NCBI GenBank assembly: GCA_014338405.1 | Contig: JTDE01001334.1 | Coordinates: 14,736-78,735, forward strand | Length of the DNA stretch: 64,000 bases | Direction: 5' to 3' | Source of the DNA: Paragonimus skrjabini miyazakii | Taxonomy: Eukaryota; Platyhelminthes; Trematoda; Plagiorchiida; Troglotrematidae | Part shown: positions 1-12,600 of the stretch, in pieces | Layout: the number at the start of each line of letters is the position of its first letter | Numbering within the stretch: position 1 is the first letter of the stretch | Program-made: the position numbers and the translations under genes | The notes under the pieces: generated by a model | Databases searched by the model: none | Told to the model about the DNA's origin: nothing | What the model saw: the letters and a program-made list of their open reading frames with translations, nothing else

Positions 1-2165
1 TAACTAATTTTAAACGAGTCAAAATTCCACAGAGCGGAAGTCATGGCTTAAGGGATTAAACGAACAGACACCAAAAATGAAAAATCAAAATTGTGGGAAT
101 GCTGACTACCAGGATAGCCGCAGTGTCAACACAAATTGTTTTTGAACACACAGTTTCTTCCTGATTTTTGTTGATTACGTAATTCGGACGACTAGAAACT
201 TCGTGACCTTCCGTGCGTTTGAATAGACCGGGATTGAACGTACCCAATCTTACATAAGTTTTATACGTTGAGGATAATCGTAGAAGATGGTTGGCATTGA
301 TCCTCGCTTACTTATTACATTCACTTGGTGATAATCACTTGAGAGACGTTGTCCGAATTGCTTCTATCGATTTGTGGCATTCGATAAATCGTTCTTAACA
401 GTGAACGTCATATTTAGATGTCATGTAGTGGCCTTTCAACAACTTTTTCAGGAACAACGTAATCGATTAATTATATCCTATGCATAAGAGGCTGGAATTT
501 GCCTTTGCCGTTTGGCTCGGGACAAAGGTAATGGTACCATATTTGGAATATTTGCGACCGAAGTTCTTACGTTATGAAAGGAGTGAGAACTATTAAGGCA
601 TTGGTCTGTTTTGTTGTTTTGTGAGGAAAGTATGAAATCGGGAGATTAATGATTGGCCTAGTAATCGATACCAGTTTTAGTTAGATTGACTAACATGTGA
701 TCGCAATCTTCTTATCAATTTCCTTCTGAAATCATTAAAATTGGTGTTCACCCATAGTAAGGCTAGCCAGTACTACCAGCCATTATCATGGTCTAGATTC
801 CTTTGGTGCAACCTTTTGACAATGATCTTACACTAAGAATTATCTCATTGTCAGATAACTGACGAGTAACGTTCATTGAATCACCCTTGGAGGAGAACCA
901 GCAACTGTTCCGTGAACTGTAATCGATGAGACTACAATTGGTCATGTTGACCTTGGGGAAGTTAGTCAAGTAGTTGAATAATGAACTGATTACTGATAAA
1001 TGGCAAGGGTTTGGTTCATGTAGATTGCAGATAAATCATACTTGGCTGCATCTACTTCATTTAAGGGATTAGTCCAGCCAGTCCATTTTCTCGATAAAAC
1101 ACTGGACGTAATTACTTCTTTGGACTTATCGGCGGTGCAGACTCAGACCCGGTCTTGAACCTTCGTCCACGTTTCCTTGTAGTATTCATGTTGAGTACTG
1201 TGTGACTAACATCAGAGTAGGCACGACCGAATTCTCTTTTGCAAACTATCAGTCATAATCTCGTGTGAGCAATTCCCAGATAACTAATGTCGGCGGAATT
1301 GTCTCGCATATAACACAATTTTGGCAAAGAAACTGCTATTCTTTATCTACGTTGAGCTTGATGCTTGAGCAAATTTTGATAACAAGACATGTGGTAACAG
1401 CGACTTTTCAAGCTGACTGAATCCAACCATTTTTACCTTTGAAGTTCTCATGGCACATCGATGTACTTTGTTTGAGTCACCTGATGTATCATCGCTTTAG
1501 ACTCGATGTTGTGGATCTCCTCAATTGTTGAACAATTAACGGTCTCGTGTGGAAACTTGTTTGCCCACATATTCTGAAACGTAATTTGCTGGTGCAATGA
1601 AGTAATGCTCATTCATTGGGCAGATCAGTAGACAGATCTAATCATGTACATGACGTTTGATGATGTAGAACATGTTCCTGTTCTCAAGCAAAGCCATTCG
1701 TTTACATGTGATCCCACATACGCATTGTTTTGTATTATCCTCTTTGTGTATCAGAGTCGTTCATCTTTAAGTTTTAACACACTACTCGTCCGTTCTGGTA
1801 AGAGTGAATGGCTTTAATTGAATAACGTTGTTATCGTTCTTCTGATCAAAATAGACAATGTCTACGCGTTCAGCATCGGTACTAGACAGAAGATAGCCGG
1901 CGGCCTTTCATGGAAACAGGAGGTTTCTCTCGGTTTGTGCGGATGGTGGTTGGATTAGAAAGGCTATCCTAAACTCAGCTCAGAGGACGCAGCAGGGCAC
2001 ATGGATGTCATTGTTAAATGCACATGTGGTTCACAATCACAAGTGTGACCTAGTGGAATTGGAAGCGGTTGCTCAGCTGAATCTGTCAACTGGCGGATGC
2101 TGAAGACACCAGTTTTCCTCGCTAATTTAATGAATTAGTTGATTCATTTTAACAAGCAAGGAGTG
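1..2165. other. upstream flank without recognised genes
   Basis: No reading frame here shows protein-like composition together with splice sites on either strand. The sequence looks like unique intergenic DNA. I see nothing else to report in it. Confidence 0.5.
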
Positions 2166-2170
2166 CACAT

Positions 2171-2330
2171 GTGAAATTTCCGAGCTCCTGGCTTGGCTTC
2201 GTAGCTCAGCTGGTAGAGCGCTTGTCATGTTAAGACATGGTGTTTCTGTCGCTGGTTCGAATCCAGCCGAAACCCTGACTTTTTACAATTGGGTCTCATC
2301 TAAAAAAACAAGGACGTAATTGTCGGTTGG
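2171..2330 (+). mobile_element. tRNA-derived SINE, copy 1
   Basis: A tRNA-like head carries an intact pol III A box (TAGCTCAGCTGG, 2202-2213) and B box (GGTTCGAATCC, 2254-2264). Acceptor-stem strands pair at 6 of 7 positions, the D and T stems pair, and a 7-base anticodon loop could read GTT (Asn). The variable region is about 12 bases, too long for a normal Asn tRNA, and the sequence continues into a tail (GGGTCTCATCTA, then an A-run) shared with the copy at 20.5 kb. I therefore call it a SINE, not a tRNA gene. Confidence 0.8.
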
Positions 2331-2628
2331 ATGCAGCGTAAATGCTAAGCTAGCTTTGCCTTGACCTTTGCATCCACACACACTGTGGGCATATCACTCA
2401 AGGCTTGTTAACCGTGGTGATAACAGGTCGTTGCAGTATGCATTGGCCAACAGATCAAATTCGCGTTCATTGTAGTTAACCTACTCTATGGTACAGTGTT
2501 ACTTGCACCCAAATGAATACAGAGTGCCATCAGGCTGTCATATATGTTGAGTTGCACATCGTGTCGGTAAGACGCATTGATTGTTCGCAGGTGTCCGCCC
2601 TATGTGAGTTTGAAACGTAACAGTAAAC

Positions 2629-2930
2629 CTGTAGAGAAAAACCGGCATTTGCATTTGATTATCGGCTCGATGGGGTCTCCCATATTGGGAGGCACAGTAT
2701 AAACAACATAAAACCACTTATAGTTGATTGCCGTTTCCTCATTTGGACGGGTTTTTTCAGGGTGACTGCTACCGGAATTGGCAACATACTGAAGTTTTGA
2801 TACCGTTGGAGTAATCGGGATTTGACCACCTATTTGTATAACAGTGTGTTCATAGTGGGCATAATCGTGGTGTCCTGAAAGATCACTATGCAAAACCACC
2901 TTTGAGTGATGATCATTTTCTCGGTTCTTT
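2629..2930 (-). CDS. possible exon of a minus-strand gene, unknown product
   Basis: On the minus strand an acceptor-like TATCTTCTCAG precedes 302 open bases that end at a donor CTACAG|GTTTAC (phase 2 in, phase 1 out, 100 full codons). The peptide starts KNRENDHHSKVVLHSDLSG and later contains INYKWFYVVYTVPPNMGD; it is His/Tyr-rich and compositionally protein-like. I recognise no family. No partner exons were identified, so this may be part of a gene extending beyond the window, a pseudo-exon, or a chance open frame. Confidence 0.35.
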
Positions 2931-3586
2931 CTGAGAAGATATTGTCGTTTTAACAACAAGTAGTAATCTCATGGTATGGGCATCCTGGTTAAAAAAATGT
3001 AACCAAGTATGTAAGCGACTGAGTAGTTTTTTGATTACTGGCGAGGAATTGTTTAGTAAACCGAATTCAACTCATATGTGATTGCAGCTTCCATGCTCAA
3101 AAGTTTAGAACGGAAAATCATTGTTGTGCACTAAGTCCTATATTGATTTGAGTTGTGTGTTCACTCGCACAGACTGACCAACCTCAGAGTTACGCATAAT
3201 AGTCTTCGACGACCAAATCAAGAACCAACCGAAGTGGTACTCAACATACTTGCCTAACGAGCATGAAGGATGGAGGTTAACTTTAGATTTCGACGTCTAG
3301 GTATACTGCTGTGTACTCAATTTCAAGGTGAACCAGCCGAAAAAACCACTAACTTAACAAATTGCAATTGAATATGAGCAGTAGACAATTGAAACCCGAT
3401 AACGATTTCATTGTTATATGCTCACCACGTATCCCCTTTTGTAGTTACATGTATTTTAGACGGATGATTAAGTTGTCTTGTCCTAGTACTGTGTATATAA
3501 CTGCAAATCACTAGGGAACTTGATATACTATGCATCTGCCAGTATAACATGCTTGTTTGAGAGTTGCACAAAAATAACTGCTAACG
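2931..3586. other. non-coding stretch before the MYT1-like gene
   Basis: No coding sequence was identified between the possible minus-strand exon and the proposed MYT1-like start. Apart from the TATA-like site at 3494 nothing stands out. It would contain the MYT1-like promoter if exon 1 is correct. Confidence 0.4.
3494..3500 (+). promoter_or_regulatory. possible TATA box upstream of the MYT1-like gene
   Basis: The sequence TATATAA lies about 90 bases before the proposed start codon at 3587, a plausible distance for a core promoter with a short 5' UTR. Nothing else supports it, and the region is AT-rich enough for chance occurrence. An untranslated exon farther upstream is equally possible. 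Confidence 0.2.
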
Positions 3587-3699
3587 ATGGCTAGCCGAAA
3601 AGTGCCGAAGATTTCAATGTCACCAGTTTGTAACCATGCTCATTGTACGCAATACACTCAAGATGAATTGATTTCTATTTATGATGAAAAAACAGATGC
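3587..3699 (+). CDS. MYT1: MYT1-like exon 1 (putative first coding exon)
   Basis: The reading frame opens with ATG in a good context (aacgATGG) and has an in-frame TAA four codons upstream, so it can be an initiator exon. It encodes 37 residues beginning MASRKVPKIS and containing CNHAHC. The donor is GC|GTAACA, leaving phase 2. The next exon starts 97 bases later with the single base needed to complete the codon (Ala), followed by Gln and then Met-Asp-Thr in the open frame. Phase agreement supports the join, but the exon is short and the donor is not strong. If it is wrong, translation could begin at the ATG at 3801 in exon 2. Confidence 0.5.
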
Positions 3700-6600
3700 G
3701 TAACAAATCTACACCCTGACTTATTGATATTTCAACGCTTTGTTGCCTGTTCCATCTCCGTTACACTCGTGTACACCAATGTTTGTGTGCTTGCAGACAG
3801 ATGGACACCAACAGTTCCAGTGAACCCGACTTATCTGTGACTCACAGCTCAACTGGTGCAACGCAAATGAAATTCGACACCTTCTCCGATTCGGCTGAGT
3901 CCGATACGTCGTGCATCGTGGCCCACAACTCTGAAACTGGTCACACTGAGCACACCAACTACGAGGTAGATAAGCAAACTTTAGTCGAACTCTCACCGCC
4001 CCTGTCAATCGGGGTGGGGTACACAGAGAACATGATGGTGGCACCCGATGCTCGGGAGGAGGACGAACAACCAAAAAAAGTACCACTCAAATCGCTATCG
4101 TATTCTTCTCAGGGTAACCGAACGGATGAATTGAATCGGTCTGTTACATTATTAACCACTGCAATAAACAAGCCGACTCATGATCAGCTGCGTTTTGCAA
4201 GGGCAAATGCAATCAGGGACGGTTCATCTGGTGTGTCCATCAAAGGGGTGGAGCAGCAAGAACCAAATTTGTTGATGAATTTTAATGGAACCTCACACGA
4301 ACGACAAATCGTGACAGGTAAGAACTCATATCAATCTCGCTGAATTTCAATACTTTATTACTGTACGTGCTAGTTCATAAAGGTTTAGGGTATGCCATTG
4401 TAAACTACTTTCCGAACTAGAACTAGCCAGTTTACTCCGAGACAATCAACATTTATACTTTCCGTTTCAGTCAAAAAAGGCCGCAGCGCAGAAGGCCGTT
4501 GTCCGATTCGCGGCTGTGATGGAACTGGTCATGCTACCGGTCTGTACTCTTATCATCGAAGGTGGGTTTGATGAAATGGAGTTTGTCAAATTCGTTTCCA
4601 TTGGTTGGGCTTCTGAATTAATGTGGAGTACATGATATACACTTTAAACTAAGGGCACCATCTGTCAAGCCAACCAACGTTTATTATTATTTAAGACAGT
4701 TCATTCCCTTCAAAAATTTGAACAAAACAGTTAGAATACGAACACTGGTAGATGCAAGCATTTCGTATTGATTCATGAGTAGTAAATTTAGAATAACATG
4801 AAACGGTTGTTTTATATCGAACAGTTAGGGGTGAGTGGGATGGATGGTGGAGTATTGGGTTAGGAAAGGTCACTAAATCCAGGGAAGGGTCAAGTTTACG
4901 AACAATTGTTTCTGTTTATGTGTACTGACTGTATCCCAAGTTACATTGATCTTGGAAGCAAACTCTGATTTGTGGAAACCTAAATCCAGTCATTTTCGAC
5001 AAAATCAGTCTTCCAGATACAAAACCACTCAAACGGCACATACTGTATAAGCTCATTGAACACATTCCGAATTGTGAGCCGTAGCACTGGAGACTTATTT
5101 GAATCACCCAATCGGAAACAGACCGGAACAGCAACAGCTGATCGCAGACCGTGCATATTTGGTCTCACACGAAAAACATGACGAGCACTGCTCGGGTTAG
5201 ATGCCCGTGTAGGTTGAGCCAAACAACAGGTTTGATATTCATTCTAGGTCTACGGTTGTACAAAATATTCCGTATCAGTACAATTAGCAGAATATAAGCT
5301 TGCTGTGCGTCGAAATAAAATATAACAAAACTGTCTTTATGCAACTGCTTGCTGACTAGAAGACCCTTTATGTTTGTGACAGGCTTGCCGTTGTCAAGAA
5401 GATAACTTAAACGATCTGAGAAAACGGGAGTTCTATTGGCACGATGTAGTGAAAACAAACATTTAAAGATTTGTCGGATGTTACTATTAAAAAATATGTC
5501 TTGTAACTAAGGAAGACAGTCAGTAGTGGATATAAACATTTCATATAGTGTATGATATATTGGACTATGTGAAACAAGTGCTTGCACGAATGACACAAGA
5601 ATGTAATCTTTTGCTGACAGTCTCACCAATTTCATTGGCAAACACCAAGCCCAGTACAACAACACCCAGTGAATGATAATTATGTACTATTACAGGAAAT
5701 AACTGATTAGCTTAAGCGATGGGCAAAAAGGAAGCAAACGTTAGCTTTTTGATGAGATAACTATAGCATGTTGTGCCCGAAAGTGATCATTAGATGATAA
5801 GAAACGGAGACAGTTGAAGAGTACAAAAGATGGTATGACGACTGTTACCACAGAAATGTGAGTCGTTGGAACAAAAGTAACCATTAGTTTCTCACTCTTA
5901 AAAGAGTTAGTTGGCGACATTTAAAAGAATTTGCCATACTTTCCATTCGTTTCACAGAATTAAGTCTGGGTCGTTACGATTAAGATTTTACAACCTGATA
6001 AAGGTATCGAAGGAATCATTCAAAGAATTTTAACTCCATACCTGGTTATCTTTCAAATGCAATGTAGAATAAACCGAAGAAACTGCAGTATCCCAAAGAA
6101 CTCCGCTGCATTTTGGAGTACCAGATAATTTACGACAATTAAGTATGACATATTGGAAGCTCTGTTAATAATAATACTATACTATTTTAAAGTATTGTGG
6201 ATTCATTATGTCCAACTTCAAACCGCCATTCATCGTTTTTACCTTCTTCAAGTAGAGATTACCTGGTAATCCGATAGGTTCACAGGAAAGACAAAATCGG
6301 TGGTAGAATGTCGATTCGAGGGCAAAATTCACAAAGTAGTCTAAATACCATTCTGAACTCCTTATGCCTCAGCTAGTGGAAACTGGCCGTAGGAAGTGGA
6401 CTATATCTATCTGAAGTAACCTGGTGTAGAAGAAGTTACACCTCAGTTAAATAGTGTTGCCTCTTTATTCTTTCCTGCGGAATGTGTAGTGTGTGATTCA
6501 GGCTTCAGAACTACTGGAACCTCACGACGATTTGTTAGTTATCACTATCTGCCCTAATAAACCAGTACGATATACTTAATGTGGATCAGCCCGTAAATAT

Positions 6601-9600
6601 ACAACAGTACCATAAAAACTGACAAGTCAGACTATTACCAAAAGACAAGTGTGTGATATCGGTGCACTCGGATGCGTTATATGAACAACTTCAAATACAG
6701 AAAGTTACCGGTCGGTTTTTCTATCTAACTGTGGGCTACATTGCACTTACTCCCTCCAATATACTTTCGGGAATTTCGCATGCAGGTAAACGCCGGAAGT
6801 TTTGTCTGACAACTAAATCCAAAGCATCATTCACTATAGATATATATGTTCAATCTGGGATTTTTAACCTCGTCAATAAATGTCTTGTTTAACCAACTAA
6901 GTTATGATATCCATTCTATGAAACCCCGTCTTGAAAGGTCAAAATCAGATACATGTCCACTTATTATCAGGATGAAGCTGTGGAAGAAATCAAATGATTT
7001 GCGTTTTCTCATTATCTTAAATAAGTTTGTGTACCTCTAGTTCTACGGAATATATCTGAACAAATTTTGAGAATACTTAACGAAATAGTTGTCAACCACA
7101 ATGAATATGATCAATTTGCATTGCCACTTCTCGTTCTTGAGAGTCCATTTTGATTCCTATGTAGAACTTAACAGTGCAAGGGCATGATCACAAGTACCTC
7201 TAATGCACAAATGAATAAAAGCTGATGTTGCAACGTTAGAAACTGTAAATTGTACTCAATCGAATTGAGTCAAATGAATTTACAACGCAGAATAGTAAGG
7301 TTTATCAGTAAAGACAAGTAGCGATCTTGTTTCCACATTGCATAGACTTAATGCCACATTACAGAGGACTAACAGAAAAGGGCGCTTGTCTGCATTCACG
7401 ACACATTGAGCTCTACTTCCTCAGTTCATCCATCGTGATCGTATATGCCAATGGATGGAGTAAACATGCACAACACTTTTATAAAAAATTATGGACTAGG
7501 GTCAAAATAAGTATAAAAAATCTGCACGAAATATCACTTATTATTAAAAAGCGCTTGATGTGTTATAGAAAACTTGTTTGCCAGTCATAACTATGCTGCA
7601 GACTAGTGCACCAATAGGATGATCCGGCAAAATCAAAATGGATATTCTCTGTATAAAAAAGTGTACGTTCCTTGAGATGGTCAAATGGAAGACAAATAGG
7701 TAAATTTTTATGGGAAATAAAATCGCACAAAACGTCAACTGTTTCTCGAATGGTAACGTTTGTAAATAAGGTGTCAACATCGACTTACTATATCTTATGG
7801 GAACTCACCGATGCGTTTTGTAAAGTATGTACCAGTTCGAAAGTATCTTCTACACAATGGTGGGGGGTAAAAATCTGACGGATGGGATGTAGAATGTCAA
7901 CAAGCCTTCTGGCAAGCTTGTGGTACGGTGAGTTGTCTATGCATAGAATTGGCTTTAACGGGAAGCCACATTTGTGTTTTTGGCTTAATCGAAATCCGAA
8001 GTTGCTTGCTTTCTCCGAGGTAATGTTAATCAGTACTCACCGTCCGGTCCTGTATGTGCATAAACTGTTAACTCACGCAGTTTGTCTGCCCTGGAACTGA
8101 TAATAGTCCTTGTTTCCTGTAAATCCAATCGTTGTTTGTTTCTATTGTTCTTTTTATCCGCATGCTCTATATATTCTAATGTTTTACCTTGGTGACTGAA
8201 GAGAGTAAACGAAATCTTGACACCTCGTGACGTATGTCTTCTATCGTTACTGGGGAGTTGGATCAAGGGAACTCTGTGTTTTAAAATATGGTTGTTAATA
8301 AAATGCTTATTTCCGATAGACAGGAAAAAATCTGTGTATTACAATATTTTCAAAAGATCTCAGGATTTTAAAAAATTAAACCACTGAATGTAAACCTATG
8401 TTTTTTTGCACAGCGTTTCCGGATGTCCCAGAAAAGACAAGGCTAGTGTTGCCGGTGAGTTCGTTTTTTTCGTACATATGCTCATATACCGTTGTTTCCT
8501 GCCGCCGACTTGATCCCCTTGGGCATTTTTCACTATCAGAACTTGTTAATATGGTTTTTTGGCAACATGCTTATTCATATATTGAAGTGCGCTTTAAAAT
8601 GAATATGTACACCAGCAAGAATCAATAAAACAATCGATGGACACCGAGCACTAAAATTGCTAACAACATCTTGGCATGTGTGAACTGAACACCGTGAAAA
8701 CTCTGTGGACTCCAGTGACCTGTAAACTGTTACTGCACACAGTATGTATTTGTTACCACTGTGTTAGTATATTGATGAAGACGTATACATGTACGTAACT
8801 ATGAGCACACTGATATATTGCTATAAATTAAATTATTCAACTGTGCTTCAACTACGTATTCTGAAACAAGTAGACTAGATTGGAATTCAAAAACACCTTC
8901 GGAAGTCACAATAGGTTTATGCATCATACATTGAATCTACAAATTTCCGATTGGAATAATGAAGACCCATCAACCTTGATTTATCTTCTTAATATAACGA
9001 ATTCAACTTTTGAGCTATACTTTGTTATTGTAATAATCAGTACTATGCAATCTCATGGAAATCATGCTAGTTGAAAATGTCTGTTGTAGGTTTCCGCTAA
9101 AAACTTTACTAAGAACAGGAGAATCGACCGATTCTGTTGTTCTAATGGTCTCATGGCTATGTATCATTTTTACTTGGTAGACTAATGTCTTGTAGGCAGG
9201 TGCGCTTGGGAAAAGCCTTGTAAAGTGTACCAGTTTCAGCAGAGAATGCCGAAGTGGATCGAAATCCTCTACTCCTAAAAGATGCTTGCTTCTGGGTGGA
9301 ATCCGAATTCGAAATAGCTTACGAAAAATTAAAAATTCTCTGAGCCAGTCAACTAATAGTTTCTGAATATCAGAAGTCTTATGACTAGATTTTGACTATA
9401 ACTGTTCTATAATCATAAAATTGTCCAACGTAAACTTCTTACGTTGCTCTTGTTTATGTACTGTAAGTTTCTGTCACATGTTTTCAGCTTCTAGAATAAG
9501 TGATGATTAGGACCTCAAAACAATCTACGGCCGTACTTGTGTATTTTGAGTAGCAACCTTGATATATTCTCATTTTCTTCCATCTTGTCATCTTGATTTT

Positions 9601-12600
9601 CGCCATTTCGATCATTCCAACGAATTATTATTTTCCCTTTTGTAATTGCTGTACCAACACTTGTTTCGAGAAATGTGAAGGACTTAGAACGAAGATTACA
9701 CACGACTGCTTAGGCTTTCGATATCCACCCTAATTGTGATGTAGAGTGGGCCTGTAATGCCGGTTAAAGCTGCTCGTAATCCAACATCGACTGAGGCACT
9801 TCATGATAGGCAACTAGAGAGCCTATTCCAGGATTATTTCATCAGCTTGATCAGGATACTGGACTGGTTTGAACTGTATACAGCATACTAAAGTGTGGTA
9901 ATTTTGTGCCCTACTAAAAATGCTACCAGATAGCCTAACTGAGCATGTGATGCGGTTCCTACAACTTGACAACACACGTTGGATACGGCCTACGTCCAAA
10001 TTCAGCATAGCTGCCGTTGTATTCGAAGGTGTAAAATACAGTTTTATACTGAGATTGCAAGCAGGTGAGTGGCTCATCGATGAAACTATTACATGTTTAA
10101 GTACCCTGTGCTAGTTCGGCTTCCGAATAACTTGCTAACCAGTTGTCCGAGAGTTCTGGCGGATCTCATGATCGACGACAACAAACGCTAAATGGTCATT
10201 ACACCTGAATCACATTGGGTGTTCAGGTTTTCCACTGAAAAATTGCACCGGCTTTTGTTTTGTGTGCTACACCTCAGTAAAACGTTAACCTTGTCCGAGG
10301 CCTGCATGGGTTTAATGGAAGGGTAAGCTTTGATGACAAAACTCCTGGTAAGGTGATACAATTACTGACGAGTTGTCACAGTTTTAAATATATTAAAATT
10401 AGTAACCGTCGCCTAAATTTGGGAAGTGCTCAAACCATTTGGACATCTCTTCGCTTGAGACAACTGTGCCATTTCGTCGTTTGACTTAGCATTGTGGAGC
10501 TTCTTAAACTTGGAAATTGAGCATTTGTTTGTGTAAAATTGGGCTTTTCCCACATACTTTAAAAGTTCGTTCGCTTTTGCGATTAAGGCAATGCTTACGT
10601 AGCTGGTGGATTTATTAAGATGACATTTGGAATCTGCTCATTGACACCGGTTTTGATGTTGCAAAATGTTTTTCTGTTCAGATACATAACCTTTCTTCTA
10701 CTTGATATCTCAAGCACTCACTGAGCTGTAATATCATCCACGTGTTTCGCCATCGTTTGTATAAGTGTCTACAACGTCGTAATCGATGGTAATTTTTCTA
10801 TGCAGTAGTCCGTTCTCTGGTAAAACGTAATTTTTAACTTTACTCCTTAATGCTGTAATATTTGCCGACTTTCCTTCCGGCGGTGGAGGTTGACGTACAC
10901 ACTACTAGTGATAGTGTGCAGGCAGGCAGCGATCTCACATACAATACTGAGGTCTGCTTGGCTGTTGCGGATATCTGGATCAGACATACGAACAGACAAG
11001 CTATCCAAAAACTGACCGGAATTAATGAACGTTTCAGTTGGATATCAAGGCTAATTGCATCACCTTTGCCCAGGTTCAACCGTACAAACCCGGTAACGGA
11101 TGTAACTATTCAGTTGATCGCATCAGCATAGATGTGCAGGTAGACTGGGAGTCATGTTCTATAGCCACTTCTTTGAGTCAAACAAGAGCACACTTTTATG
11201 CTGAATGGGGCATGCACGCTATATTGATATACGTAGGTGGGTCCAACATTTTCGAGTAGAGTCGATGGAGTAGAATGCGTCTAACTGGTATGACTTGACA
11301 AGGTACAGATATTTATCGTAAATATACCTATGTAAGACGCTAATTCGTAAGTCGCACCGCAGCGCTATCTGGATCCAGTGGAGTATACGGAGGCACCAAA
11401 CTGTACCATGTATTATTTTGCTACTGCAGAGTGTACATCGTGTTGTCAGACGAGATTTTTCTTTTGACTTGCCTGTCGTCTTTTGGATGGTAAGTGCTTT
11501 TGTAAAGGTGTTGAGATTTAATTAGGGACTCCCGTTAGTCGTCATTGCAGTCGATAGCGATCATTACCTGGAATCGATTGCGCAGATGCTTTAATATTCA
11601 GCTTCTGCAATCGGCTAATTGGTTTCTACCCCCAAATTTATATATAATGCAAATAGGCAGACGTACTGAACATATCTGCGGGCTTACAAAACAGCAGGCG
11701 AACAGGAGAAAACAAGTTAGACAATCGCTGTCATGAAAGACTTATTTGATGCGGCTAGATTCATTCTGGTTAGAGGAAAGCTTACCAACAAGATATATGA
11801 CCATAAAAAATGATGATATCGGCAAGCACCAAGTAAACTGCAGTGAAGTTCATTACATGCGTACACAATTAGTTCTGATAAGCTAACCAATGTCTTATCA
11901 TGCAGGCGAAAGTATTTTCATGTTTCTGAAAGACCACTGATGGTAGATGCAAAATTCCAATCTGATTTATCCCTGAGTAAAAAGTGTTCATGCCCTCATT
12001 GTTTTCTTCTTGCACTCGAACAGTAGACTATAAACTTTCTCATTTCAGTTTTATTACAAGTGGAGGAAAGTTATCAATGCAAAATATTCCTTAGAGCAAA
12101 ACAACACTGTCTCAACTTGGAATCGATTTACCAAATGTGTTAAGCTTCCACTTGCGGCCGATTTATCCTTGCTGTGGAAGCTGTGATACTTCTTAGATAA
12201 GTTTATCCACTAGTGGGTCATTGAAAGGCGCCAGATTCGGAATTTCGCATCAAATCTCAAACGTGATGTAGTCTCTCTCTCTCACCCTCCCCATATTTGT
12301 AAAAGACTGCATCTTACCCTACCACACCTGTACCGATCTAATCAGGACCACTGATGCAAGGGATGTTACTTTACAAAATTCTGATTTTGGTAATGCATTT
12401 TCAATGTGCCTCGTTCGGAATGACTAGAAAGATCCGGCACTAGAACCTACCGCCATTCGGCAATTAACAATTTCGCATATTGGTATCATCAGTACACATG
12501 CCCACAAACAGGAGCATTGTATTCGGTACGGTGGGGGTAACAGAAATAACAGTATTGACTGAACAGTGAAAACACGCAGACTTGTATGTGTGTACATATG

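Noticed and set aside
2195..2275. functional tRNA gene
   Set aside because: Long variable region, one acceptor-stem mismatch, a shared non-tRNA tail and a second diverged copy at 20.55 kb indicate a SINE.
3721..4086. 121-codon minus-strand open frame with many Cys and Pro
   Set aside because: Overlaps MYT1-like exons 1/2 on the other strand; the plus-strand reading has matching phases and continues into the finger exon, so this is a shadow.
10840..11131. Overlapping open frames on both strands of 79 and 89 codons
   Set aside because: Neither has recognisable motifs or splice context; mutually overlapping frames suggest locally low stop density.
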